A stretch of DNA of 51,791 nucleotides from the IMG/VR virus record IMGVR_UViG_3300017987_000122, positions 1 through 51,791 of that record; one strand, 5' to 3'. The position numbers were made by a program, and so were the translations under genes. Under the pieces are notes generated by a model, which worked only from the letters and a program-made list of their open reading frames with translations, was not told the origin of the DNA and ran no database searches. Each line of letters opens with the position of its first letter. The first letter of the stretch is position 1. Source of the DNA: a virus. Shown here piece after piece: positions 9,027 to 16,223 of this stretch.

Positions 9027-10037
9027 TCAAGTTTTTGCTCCCTGGAGCAGTTCAAAAGAATCATTACCAGATGAGCCTTTATGAAGCCTGAAAGTTTCTT
9101 CAAAGATCCTAGCTTCATCTCTTTCTCCCCTGGCTACAGTACTCTTCTGAGCTGTAGGAGCATCTAACCTAAGTACAGGAGTAGATCCCAGTACAATAGC
9201 TACAGCTCCAGTAGTACCAGCTACCCAATCTGCATATACAGATTCAGTAGCTACCAGCTCAGCTATAGGATCTATATTCAGGGTAGTTTCTCTGGATCCT
9301 ATGTATGCTCCTTTAATTCCTGAATCTTCTGTAGCACATGTCCAGAGATTAACAGAGTTACCAGTATTAATCTCAAACTTAGAGATACATTGGGATACTC
9401 CCCCTACAGTAACTGTAGCTCCCAGTACTGAAGGCGGCTGTACAGAAGATACACCAGTAGGAACCAGAGCTACAGGAGCCGCTACATCAGCTACACTCTC
9501 TATAGATCCCTGAAATTCAAAATTCATTTGTATAGGCTCTCCAGCATCCCCTATAAGGAATGTTACATTACCCATACATCCTACCATAGTAGTAACCATC
9601 TGTTTATTAAGATCAGCGGCCACTCCTGAAGAATAAACTTCAAAAGCTTTAAAAGTCATTGGAGTATGAGTATAATCTTTATGTGGCCTCCAGCTTATAC
9701 CATCTACAGCAGATCCTACAGCTACTTCAGCTCCACCATCCCAGCCAGTAGCATAGAATCCACAAGCTTGTAAAAACTTACTCCATTTAGGCTCATCAGT
9801 AGCAGAGCTTCCAGGATTTAAGCAAGTCATAAAAGAACAGGAAGCAGACTGTTTACCCATTACTGAAGGAGAAGAATCTAATGTACCATCAGCCAGCTTT
9901 CTCTGAAACTCTGCTACATTTTCAGACCACTCCAAATTTTCTACTTCTATATCAAAGTTAGCTGAAGCTATTGTTTCTTCAGCATAAGCTGGATCTTCTA
10001 TAGCTCCTACTAATTGGGCCTTTTGTGCTACAAACAT
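9027..10037 (-). CDS. Major tail tube protein (likely)
   Basis: This 336-residue protein has a strong AAAGGAGAAATAAA ribosome site. It is located between the tail terminator/connector genes and the chaperone-tape measure block, the usual place of the tube protein. The composition is that of a virion beta protein, Ala/Gly/Val/Thr-rich with little Lys. Motifs such as FMTCLNPGSSATDEPKWSKF and MVTTMVGCMGNVTFLIGDAGEP resemble tube proteins of non-contractile-tailed phages. At 336 residues it is longer than many tube proteins (~200), so an added Ig-like domain is possible. Assignment rests on synteny plus composition. Confidence 0.7.
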   Translation of the reverse strand: MFVAQKAQLVGAIEDPAYAEETIASANFDIEVENLEWSENVAEFQRKLADGTLDSSPSVMGKQSASCSFMTCLNPGSSATDEPKWSKFLQACGFYATGWDGGAEVAVGSAVDGISWRPHKDYTHTPMTFKAFEVYSSGVAADLNKQMVTTMVGCMGNVTFLIGDAGEPIQMNFEFQGSIESVADVAAPVALVPTGVSSVQPPSVLGATVTVGGVSQCISKFEINTGNSVNLWTCATEDSGIKGAYIGSRETTLNIDPIAELVATESVYADWVAGTTGAVAIVLGSTPVLRLDAPTAQKSTVARGERDEARIFEETFRLHKGSSGNDSFELLQGAKT

Positions 10038-10073
10038 TTTATTTCTCCTTTTTTTATTTTAAGATTTTTTCTT

Positions 10074-10292
10074 TTAGTCTGATGTATATTCACTTGTATC
10101 TTCAGAAGAGCTTTCAGAAATTTCTTCTATAGGATCTGGCTCTGGTTCTGGCTCTGGTTCTGGAGCTTCCAGGCTTTCTACAGACTCATGAATTTTTCTA
10201 TAAATATCATCTGATACATCCAGGATAGATCCGCCATAATGATTAACACCTTTTAAGGTAAGGATCTTAGTAGTTTTTACTCTTACTTTCAT
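10074..10292 (-). CDS. Small protein with acidic EP-repeat tail
   Basis: This 72-residue protein begins MKVRVKTTKILTLKG, continues with a short beta-like domain, then carries an EPEPEPEPDP repeat and an acidic Ser-rich end (SESSSEDTSEYTSD). The repeat comes from alternating ggctct/ggttct hexamers at about 10138-10162. A GGAGAG ribosome site precedes the ATG at 10292. Its place among the connector and tail genes suggests a virion-associated or assembly role. No family is recognised. The basic N-terminus resembles the lysine-rich tags seen on several other proteins here. Confidence 0.7.
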   Translation of the reverse strand: MKVRVKTTKILTLKGVNHYGGSILDVSDDIYRKIHESVESLEAPEPEPEPEPDPIEEISESSSEDTSEYTSD

Positions 10293-10304
10293 GGCACTCT
10301 CCTA

Positions 10305-10814
10305 TTAATAAAGTGAAGTAGGATCACTTCTTTTCTGCCTAAATTTTACATCCATAGTAAAGGTAAGCCCAAACTGATCTTTATGATCCATAATATCAAA
10401 AATGGTAGTGTTTACTGGAAGAGCTATAAGAGCTGTACCTTCCAGATTCCCAGCTGTATCTGTCATACTATAAGCTGGATTTCCTCCCCATACATCATCA
10501 CAAAATCTAACCTCTATATCTGCCATAAGGTTAATTAACAGATCATCCCTGATCCTTACTTCTGCTTCTTCCATGTATACATCCAGTAAAAATCGAGTAG
10601 TTTTCATCAGCTTGCCAGCTTCATTATTTTCTGGATTTAGATAAACAGTATCACTACTGATTACATTAACAGCTGGAAACTGTTCTATATTTTCTAATGA
10701 TACATCCCCTTTATTTACTTCTCTTATATCTGTTAAATATCCATTAGCTACAGTAATATCCTGGATCATTTCTACGATCTTATTATGGATCACTCTCTGT
10801 ACTACTTCAGGCAT
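10305..10814 (-). CDS. Tail terminator/completion protein (likely)
   Basis: This 169-residue protein lies after the gp10-like head-tail joining gene and before the tail tube, the typical position of the tail terminator. The start ATG at 10814 overlaps the upstream stop as TAATG. The sequence MPEVVQRVIHNKIVEMIQDI ... NIEQFPAVNVISSDTVYLN, followed by a central strand region with DDLLINLMADIEVRF and a C-terminal FGLTFTMDVKFRQ strand, resembles tail terminator/minor tail proteins of the lambda U/HK97 gp10 neighbourhood. Identification is mainly by synteny and this pattern. Confidence 0.65.
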   Translation of the reverse strand: MPEVVQRVIHNKIVEMIQDITVANGYLTDIREVNKGDVSLENIEQFPAVNVISSDTVYLNPENNEAGKLMKTTRFLLDVYMEEAEVRIRDDLLINLMADIEVRFCDDVWGGNPAYSMTDTAGNLEGTALIALPVNTTIFDIMDHKDQFGLTFTMDVKFRQKRSDPTSLY

Positions 10815-11296
10815 TATCTATACACCTTCAAAGCTTCATTAATTCCAGCCGCTCTAAAAGCCCTTCCTTCTCTTTTGAAAGATCCTACTATATCTGTTCT
10901 CTTCACTAATACTACTCTTTTAGTTCTTATAAATCTTCCATCATCAGCTCTGAAAGTCATATAAGGTTTATTAGTTGGCCTAAGTACTTTTCTTCTACCA
11001 CTCTTATCATGGTTAGGTATGTATATTCTAGCTGGGTTAGAAGGATTTATAAAAATTCTCTGCACTACATCAAAGCCTTCTCTTCTAGTTCTGCTCTGTA
11101 AAGCTCTAGCGGCATTACCAGATTTCCGCTTTAATCCTGGCCTTCCTGAAAACTGCTCTCTTACAATTTTGGCTATAAGAAGCTGAGCACCTAAAGCCCA
11201 GTTTTTAGCTACTGCACTAAAAAATTTTTTATTCTTAGCATTAAAATGCTGGAATACTTCCCTAGCTCCTTTTATTGTAAATCTCATCTCAGCCAT
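10814..11296 (-). CDS. HK97 gp10-like head-tail joining protein
   Basis: This 160-residue basic protein begins MAEMRFTIKGAREVFQHFNAKNKKFFSAVAKNWALGAQLL, matching the start pattern of the HK97 gp10/putative tail-component family. A C-terminal basic beta region includes RKVLRPTNKPYMTFRADDGRF. It would join the head completion ring to the tail. It lies between the gp6-like connector and the tail terminator. The ribosome site is weak; expression may depend on coupling to the upstream gene, which ends 3 bases away. Confidence 0.65.
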   Translation of the reverse strand: MAEMRFTIKGAREVFQHFNAKNKKFFSAVAKNWALGAQLLIAKIVREQFSGRPGLKRKSGNAARALQSRTRREGFDVVQRIFINPSNPARIYIPNHDKSGRRKVLRPTNKPYMTFRADDGRFIRTKRVVLVKRTDIVGSFKREGRAFRAAGINEALKVYR

Positions 11297-11298
11297 AT

Positions 11299-12123
11299 CT
11301 ATACATGTATGTTTCTATACCTATCCAGAATAGAAGCTACTTCAGGTAAAAATTCATGTTCAAACTTATTCGCCCTTCTACTTTGGGATCCCCTGGAAGT
11401 AGAAAAGTTTTCATAATCCCCTCTATGATCATTCATGTATCTGATCTCAAGCTCACAAGCTACAGTAAGATCTGTATATTCTTCAGCTATACATCTTACA
11501 TCAGCTGAAGCTATGTCAGCAGTTTGATCAGCTGTTTTAGATCCTGTCTCAGTAGCACTTCCAGCTATCTGTTCTCCTACTTCAAATCTTCCATATAAAA
11601 CTTCTATAACTATGGTAGTAAGAGTTTTACTTATAACATAACCCATAGCTCCTGAAGTTTGCCCTTCAGCAAAAACCCCAGCTACAAAAGCTTCTGATCC
11701 TTCATTCTCAATAGTGAAAGTAGATTGAGTACCTGAAGCGGCTAAGCCGCCAGTATATACTACTTCCAGCCCTCTTTTAGCTGGGATAACTGGAGTTTGT
11801 AAACATATAGATCTTTCCTGAGATCCTATGTATGTATCTGATTCTGTAGTTTCAGATCCAGTAAACTCTCCTGTACTATCAGACTTAACAGAAGTTAAAA
11901 CAGTTATAGGGAAATTCCTTACAGGATATTCTATAGTTTTAGGCAAAGTATCAAAATATTCTGTATGGCTTTTCAGCTCCAGATCCCTGTTAAGGTACTC
12001 TTCTATTTTCCTGGAGATAGCTGGAATCCAGCTTAAAAATTTCCGCTTATTTACAGCATCATCTGTAAGGGGAGTATTCCCCCCTAAAAAATATCTAGCT
12101 CTTCTCCAGCTTGTAAGATTCAT
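11299..12123 (-). CDS. Head-tail connector, gp6/gp7-like adaptor
   Basis: This 274-residue protein starts MNLTSWRRARYFLGG, with an AAAGGAGCTGAG ribosome site. The N-terminal helical portion (FLSWIPAISRKIEEYLNRDLE) and C-terminal ADVRCIAEEYTDLTVACELEIRYM match the fold pattern of gp6-like adaptor proteins that bind under the portal. A beta insertion at about residues 130-205 (GSQERSICLQT ... IAGSATETGS) looks like an inserted domain. The family assignment is moderately secure from motif and position. The insertion makes the protein longer than typical ~100-150-residue adaptors. Confidence 0.65.
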   Translation of the reverse strand: MNLTSWRRARYFLGGNTPLTDDAVNKRKFLSWIPAISRKIEEYLNRDLELKSHTEYFDTLPKTIEYPVRNFPITVLTSVKSDSTGEFTGSETTESDTYIGSQERSICLQTPVIPAKRGLEVVYTGGLAASGTQSTFTIENEGSEAFVAGVFAEGQTSGAMGYVISKTLTTIVIEVLYGRFEVGEQIAGSATETGSKTADQTADIASADVRCIAEEYTDLTVACELEIRYMNDHRGDYENFSTSRGSQSRRANKFEHEFLPEVASILDRYRNIHV

Positions 12124-12144
12124 TTACTCAGCTCCTTTAAGGAA

Positions 12145-12186
12145 GGGAGCAGATACATATAAATTAACCAGGATGTATCTGCTCCC
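12145..12186 (-). other. Intercistronic hairpin, 14-bp perfect stem
   Basis: The arms at 12145-12158 and 12173-12186 are perfectly complementary over 14 bp with a 14-base loop. The hairpin fills the gap between the stop at 12201 and the ribosome site of the connector gene. There is no following T-run, so it is not a standard intrinsic terminator. The arm GGGAGCAGATACAT copies the ribosome-site-plus-start element used at other genes here, so the hairpin could sequester a false ribosome site or protect or process mRNA. Confidence 0.8.
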
Positions 12187-12200
12187 AGGTATGGCAGTTA

Positions 12201-12662
12201 TTAAGGATTCTGATGATCGAAGTCTACAGTATTATCCTGAGTTACAGGCTGATCTTCAGCACCAGCCAGCAATACATTAATGCCAAAAGCTTTAGAGCTG
12301 GCATCAGCATTAGTAACTTTGATAAAACAGTATCTTTTCATATCCCTAGCTCTTACTCTGATGATAAGAGTTTTATCATCATCAGAAGATCCCAGCTGAT
12401 CAAAATCAGCCGCTGTACCAGATCCATCTGTAAAAGCAGTAGCGGCTTCTCCATCATCAGTAGCTGAATCAAAAACAGCTACATCCAATGTACCAGTGAT
12501 AGCTCCCAGGCTAAGCTCTACTAACATCTCATCAAAGCCCTGAGTATCAATACCTGAAGCCGCCGCCGCTGTAGTATTGTTATAAGTGGTAAGAGTAGCT
12601 GTTACAGTTTCTGGCGGCACTACCTGAACCACTTTTACTTCTTCATGTAATCCTTTAATCAT
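12201..12662 (-). CDS. Probable head decoration or minor head protein
   Basis: This 153-residue protein has a CAGGAGAATAAAA ribosome site. The sequence is acidic, Ala/Thr/Asp-rich and beta-like (TVTATLTTYNNTTAAAASGIDTQG, GTLDVAVFDSATDDG, KTLIIRVRARDMKRYCFIKVTNADAS). This resembles small head-associated proteins encoded near the capsid gene in metagenomic siphophages. It could be a decoration protein. No named family can be given from sequence alone. The 8-base overlap with the preceding gene suggests translational coupling. Confidence 0.6.
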   Translation of the reverse strand: MIKGLHEEVKVVQVVPPETVTATLTTYNNTTAAAASGIDTQGFDEMLVELSLGAITGTLDVAVFDSATDDGEAATAFTDGSGTAADFDQLGSSDDDKTLIIRVRARDMKRYCFIKVTNADASSKAFGINVLLAGAEDQPVTQDNTVDFDHQNP

Positions 12663-13026
12663 TTTTATTCTCCTGTTTTTTAGTAATATTTTTTAATTGA
12701 TTGAAAATTGGAGTATGTTTTTCAGGCTCTGCTAAAGTGATCGCAACATCAGGGCTTCCATTATAAGATGGTTTAGAAGAATCTTGTTTCTTCTCTTTTC
12801 CCCTGTTAGCCAGATCATTTAAAGCAGAGATAAGATTATCCTTAGAGATCTCACAGTTAAAGCTTTCTCCTGGTTTACCTTTTGAAATAAGATCAGCTAT
12901 AGCTATTTTAAGCTTAGCCGCACTTTTTTCATTAGGAGATCTAGGGATACTTAAACAAGCTTTCTCTACACTAGAGATAGGAGTTAAAGTATCAGCTTTA
13001 CTTTTTATCTCATGGTTTATTCTCAT
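12655..13026 (-). CDS. Small head-region protein, unknown
   Basis: This 123-residue charged protein starts MRINHEIKSKADTLTPISS. The ATG at 13026 overlaps the upstream stop (ATGA) after AAGGG. There are two apparent parts: a helical N-terminus (SAAKLKIAIADLISKG, DNLISALNDLANRG) and a Lys/Asn-rich end (NQLKNITKKQENKND). No membrane segment or Cys pattern is visible. It lies among capsid-connector genes, so a structural or assembly role is inferred only from position. Confidence 0.65.
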   Translation of the reverse strand: MRINHEIKSKADTLTPISSVEKACLSIPRSPNEKSAAKLKIAIADLISKGKPGESFNCEISKDNLISALNDLANRGKEKKQDSSKPSYNGSPDVAITLAEPEKHTPIFNQLKNITKKQENKND

Positions 13027-13316
13027 CCCTTAGCCTTTTTCTTTACAGCCTTCTTCATAGCTTTCTTAACTTTAGAAAGCTTTGATTCAGGCTTACTTTC
13101 TTTCTTAGCTTCCTTCTTAGGAGCTTCCAGCTTCTCTTCCTTTTTAGGAGTTTCAGCTGGAGCTTCTAAGATGGTAACTTTTTTCTGAGCCTGTAGAGTT
13201 AAAGCCCTAGCATGGGGAACAGTACATACATCCCCCTTATAAAACAGCCCTTGAGCTGTCTGATAGCTAGGTACTTCAACTCTAACCAGAGTATCATTAC
13301 TCATTACTTCTACCAT
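13023..13316 (-). CDS. Small basic head-region protein with Lys-rich tail
   Basis: This 97-residue protein follows the major capsid gene and overlaps its stop. The N-terminal ~50 residues form a compact beta-like domain (VEVPSYQTAQGLFYKGDVCTV). The rest is a Lys/Glu/Ala tail ending KKAMKKAVKKKAKG. The start could be 13316 (overlapping the capsid stop) or an ATG at 13304 just after it; the ribosome signal is weak for both. Its position suggests a head-associated protein, possibly DNA-contacting through the tail, but this is inference. Confidence 0.6.
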   Translation of the reverse strand: MVEVMSNDTLVRVEVPSYQTAQGLFYKGDVCTVPHARALTLQAQKKVTILEAPAETPKKEEKLEAPKKEAKKESKPESKLSKVKKAMKKAVKKKAKG

Positions 13317-14563
13317 TCACTTTCAGTAGTGGCGGCATCAGAAATAATAGAGAAGGCTTCAGGATGTAGTACCAGAGTATCTATATCCAGGAAAACTACC
13401 AGCCAAGTCTGATTACTCTGGAAAGCTGTTCCAGCTACATCAGAAGACTTAATAGCCATGCCGCCCCATAGGCCCATAGCGAACTGTTTCCACTCCCCTA
13501 CTACAGCTTTAGAAAGAGTAGTAGAAGATCCCTTAGCTATGTTCTTAGGAACATTAGTAGTGCTTCTAACCTTCAATCCCAGAGTTTCCTCCAGTACTTT
13601 ATCAGTCATAAGGGGATTAATCAGAGGCATGCCTAATGTATCTCCAGAAAACTGGGCTACTCTTTCTCTCTTCAATCCAGATTTAACTCTGGGATGGCAG
13701 AGTAAGCCGCCCTGATCCTGGATCTTCAGGTAGTTATCATCCTGTACATCAGCGATCATAGAAGCTACCTTATCCACTGTAAGCCTTCCACCATTAGCAC
13801 CTATAGCTGTAGCTGTATTCAGGCCAGTAGCGTTAAGGATTCCCAGAGGCTGAGAAGCTGAGCCAGTACCAGTAAGACCAATCTGATCCACTCCCAGGCT
13901 GATCCCTTCCTGCATAAGCATTCTTACAATAGGCTCAGCGGCACTCTGTTGCTTCAGAAGTTTGTTACTCATCTTCAAAAGCATGTTGCCAGTTTTCGGC
14001 CTGAGCTGTTTAAGCCCAAAAGCGATCTCTTTTTCAGTAGCATTAGCACCATCAGCCGCCCATGTAAGAGTAGGACGATCTTCAGCTTCAGGAATATCTA
14101 CATCATCTGTAAGATTGGGCCACATAGTGATCCCCAGTTCCTGAAGTACTGTCTGGGCCAAAGCTGGCTTAAGGATCTTATCCATAGCAAGCTCTGTAGG
14201 AATAAGATAAGCTCCCTGAGCACCAGTATTAGTATCCTGAGCTTTTTTCCTAGCTTCCTGAAAAATCTTCTGCTCCAGCTCAGCATTAGACCATTCACCA
14301 GTAACAATAGCATGGCAAGCTTTAGCAAAGCTAAAAGGCTCCCCTTTATAAGTCTCTTCATCTGAACCAGGAACAGATACATTAGTAGCTCTAACAGCTT
14401 TAACATACTCTTCCATCTCAGCTTTCATTTCAGCCTTAAGAGCTGTAATTTTGCTATCTGTCATAGATTCATTATCTTCCTTCTGCTTAATCAGATTTTC
14501 CTCATAAGTTTCCAGGAAGGAATCCATTTTTTCTTCCAGAGTCTTTTTGTTATCTTCAGGCAT
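13310..14563 (-). CDS. Major capsid protein, HK97 fold
   Basis: This 417-residue protein follows the prohead protease, as in HK97. The N-terminal ~65 residues are a charged coiled coil (KKTLEEKMDSFLETYEENL), matching a scaffolding delta domain removed by the protease. The rest has the HK97 capsid pattern: ELGITMWPNLTDDVDIPEAEDRPTLTW, then KLMSNKLLKQQSAAEPIVRM, GISLGVDQIGLTGTGSASQPLGI, and a C-terminal VGEWKQFAMGLWGGMAI. The start at 14563 has a CAGGAGAATAAAAA ribosome site. Capsomer assembly would follow maturation cleavage; the cleavage point is probably near residues 65-110 but is not identifiable by eye. Confidence 0.9.
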   Translation of the reverse strand: MPEDNKKTLEEKMDSFLETYEENLIKQKEDNESMTDSKITALKAEMKAEMEEYVKAVRATNVSVPGSDEETYKGEPFSFAKACHAIVTGEWSNAELEQKIFQEARKKAQDTNTGAQGAYLIPTELAMDKILKPALAQTVLQELGITMWPNLTDDVDIPEAEDRPTLTWAADGANATEKEIAFGLKQLRPKTGNMLLKMSNKLLKQQSAAEPIVRMLMQEGISLGVDQIGLTGTGSASQPLGILNATGLNTATAIGANGGRLTVDKVASMIADVQDDNYLKIQDQGGLLCHPRVKSGLKRERVAQFSGDTLGMPLINPLMTDKVLEETLGLKVRSTTNVPKNIAKGSSTTLSKAVVGEWKQFAMGLWGGMAIKSSDVAGTAFQSNQTWLVVFLDIDTLVLHPEAFSIISDAATTESEW

Positions 14564-14583
14564 TTTTTATTCTCCTGTTTTAA

Positions 14584-14618
14584 TTAAGGTTTTAAGTTAA
14601 GGTTTTAAGTTAAGGTTA
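14584..14618. repeat. Short tandem AT-rich repeat between protease and capsid genes
   Basis: The unit AAGGTTTTAAGTT repeats twice with partial copies, in the short gap between the protease stop and the capsid ribosome site. It looks like a slippage-prone spacer. No hairpin or promoter is evident. Confidence 0.6.
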
Positions 14619-15878
14619 TTTTAATAAGGCTTTCATTTTTGCTGAAGCATTATCTAAACATGAGTATAGAGCTTCTGAAGCTTCCCCATCTTGATCGCTC
14701 TTGCTACTCTCTTCTTCAGGAGTAGAAGATGATTTTTCTGGTTCAGGTTCTTTAGGCTCAGCCGCCTGTAAGATACTCTTCAAATCTTTTTGTAAATCTT
14801 TCAGAGAATTTAAAATTCTATTAATAGTGTCTTTATTTTTCTGGGAAAGAACAGAGCCAGCTTTTTCTACTATGTTAGTTACTGCTTCTTTCTCCTGGTA
14901 CATATTTACATTAACTTCATGCCCAGACTGTTTTAGAGATCTTGCTAGTATCAGCTTCTCTCTCATATCTTCTACATTATCCTTTTCAGATACATGTATA
15001 GTAATAGGCAGTTTAATATCACTAATACCTTCAGATTTTTCTTCTGAGTTTTCTTCACCTTCAGGCTTTTCTTCTGCTGGAGTATCCAATGATTTTTTAT
15101 CTGTTTCATTATTTTCTTCTGTAGGATCCTGATCCCCAGCTGGATCATCTCCTTTTTTCAGAAGCTCTATATGTTCATCAGATACTCCAGCTTCTTTAAG
15201 AGTATTCAAAGCTTCTTCTGTATACATACCTTTTCTAGCAGAAATTTGAGTAGCATTAGGATTAGCTGGGATAGTAACTATTGAAAATTCCCTAAGCTCA
15301 ATCTTATCAAAAATTATTCCAAAATCATCCAGCTTAAATTTTGCTTTCTCTTCTGGAGAAGCCAGCCTTACATTTTCAGGTTTAGCTGTAAAACCTATGG
15401 ATCCATTTTTCAAAGCTCCAGCCTTTACCATTCTGAAAGTAGATTCAGCCATACCTGTTCTATCGATCTCATCATCAAAAAATAAAACCTTGCCCACTAC
15501 ATCATTAGCTTCTTTATCGTAAACAGTTTCTATAGATTTTCCTATGGGGAAGCTATGAGCATCATGCTGTAAAAGAATGATCGGATCTTTTTTATAAGAT
15601 TTTAAATTTACTCCTGAAGGAATGATTACTTCATTATGCCGATCTGCTGTAGCATCTGTAAACCTAAACTGTACTACTCGCTCTTCCATACCTTCCTGGA
15701 AGGTAAGCCCGATCTTATTACAGAGCTTCTTACATTCAGCCGCTGAAATTTTAACAGCTGAAGAAGCCTTCAGCTCCAGGCTCATACTTTTTTGATCTTT
15801 TAAAGAATCTACTACATCCTTTAAAGCGGCTTTAGCTTTTGCGGCTGTATCTCCCAGATCAGATAATGTTTTAGGCAT
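14616..15878 (-). CDS. HK97-type prohead serine protease
   Basis: This 420-residue protein has an AAAAGGAGATTG ribosome site. The protease domain covers about residues 60-220: VVQFRFTDATADRHNEVI, then the catalytic His region ILLQHDAHSFPIGKS, and the catalytic Ser region GALKNGSIGFTAKP, followed by FDKIELREFSIVTIPANPNA. These are hallmarks of the HK97/S78-type prohead proteases. The C-terminal ~200 residues are an acidic, coiled-coil extension (Glu/Ser-rich, then ILNSLKDLQKDLKSILQAAE) that may act as a scaffold. The gene lies between the portal-MuF gene cluster and the capsid gene as expected. Confidence 0.9.
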   Translation of the reverse strand: MPKTLSDLGDTAAKAKAALKDVVDSLKDQKSMSLELKASSAVKISAAECKKLCNKIGLTFQEGMEERVVQFRFTDATADRHNEVIIPSGVNLKSYKKDPIILLQHDAHSFPIGKSIETVYDKEANDVVGKVLFFDDEIDRTGMAESTFRMVKAGALKNGSIGFTAKPENVRLASPEEKAKFKLDDFGIIFDKIELREFSIVTIPANPNATQISARKGMYTEEALNTLKEAGVSDEHIELLKKGDDPAGDQDPTEENNETDKKSLDTPAEEKPEGEENSEEKSEGISDIKLPITIHVSEKDNVEDMREKLILARSLKQSGHEVNVNMYQEKEAVTNIVEKAGSVLSQKNKDTINRILNSLKDLQKDLKSILQAAEPKEPEPEKSSSTPEEESSKSDQDGEASEALYSCLDNASAKMKALLK

Positions 15879-15892
15879 GTTACAATCTCCTT

Positions 15893-16048
15893 TTATTTAG
15901 TATTAAAATAGAATCCTCTAAGCTGATGGGGAACTATTCTTTCACCAGTATCTGGATGTTTAAGCTCTTCCATTACATCTTTTTTAGTTTTAACAGCTGG
16001 CTTCTTAGCCGCTCTTTTCTTTACTGCTTTTTTCTTTCTTATCTTCAT
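15893..16048 (-). CDS. 51-residue basic protein between portal and protease
   Basis: The ATG at 16048 follows a CAGGAGAAGCC ribosome site and the frame ends with TAA at 15895-15893. The N-terminus is Lys/Arg/Ala-rich (MKIRKKKAVKKRAAKKPAVK), followed by KKDVMEELKHPDTGERIVPH. It is histone-tail-like at the start and may bind nucleic acid or the acidic protease scaffold. No family is recognised. It was found by translating the gap; the ribosome site and exact packing with neighbours support it. Confidence 0.7.
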   Translation of the reverse strand: MKIRKKKAVKKRAAKKPAVKTKKDVMEELKHPDTGERIVPHQLRGFYFNTK

Positions 16049-16064
16049 GCTGGCTTCTCCTGGT

Positions 16065-16223
16065 TTAGTACTCTGTTATTTTATTTGGTTCAGATTTAGC
16101 TCCTATATGTATAGATTCATCAGCTATAATTCTCTGGCTTCTATGTATGCCTGAAATCTTCCTTTTAATATTAGCCCAGCTGAAAGCTGTATTATCTTTT
16201 TTCTTTTCTTCTTCTTTACTCAT
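16065..16223 (-). CDS. 52-residue hypothetical protein overlapping portal stop
   Basis: The ATG at 16223 overlaps the portal-MuF TGA as ATGA, and the frame closes with TAA at 16067-16065. The sequence starts MSKEEEKKKDNTAFSWANI, is charged at the N-terminus, and ends GAKSEPNKITEY. There is no transmembrane or Cys pattern. Tight coupling to the portal gene is the main evidence. Function is unknown. Confidence 0.65.
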   Translation of the reverse strand: MSKEEEKKKDNTAFSWANIKRKISGIHRSQRIIADESIHIGAKSEPNKITEY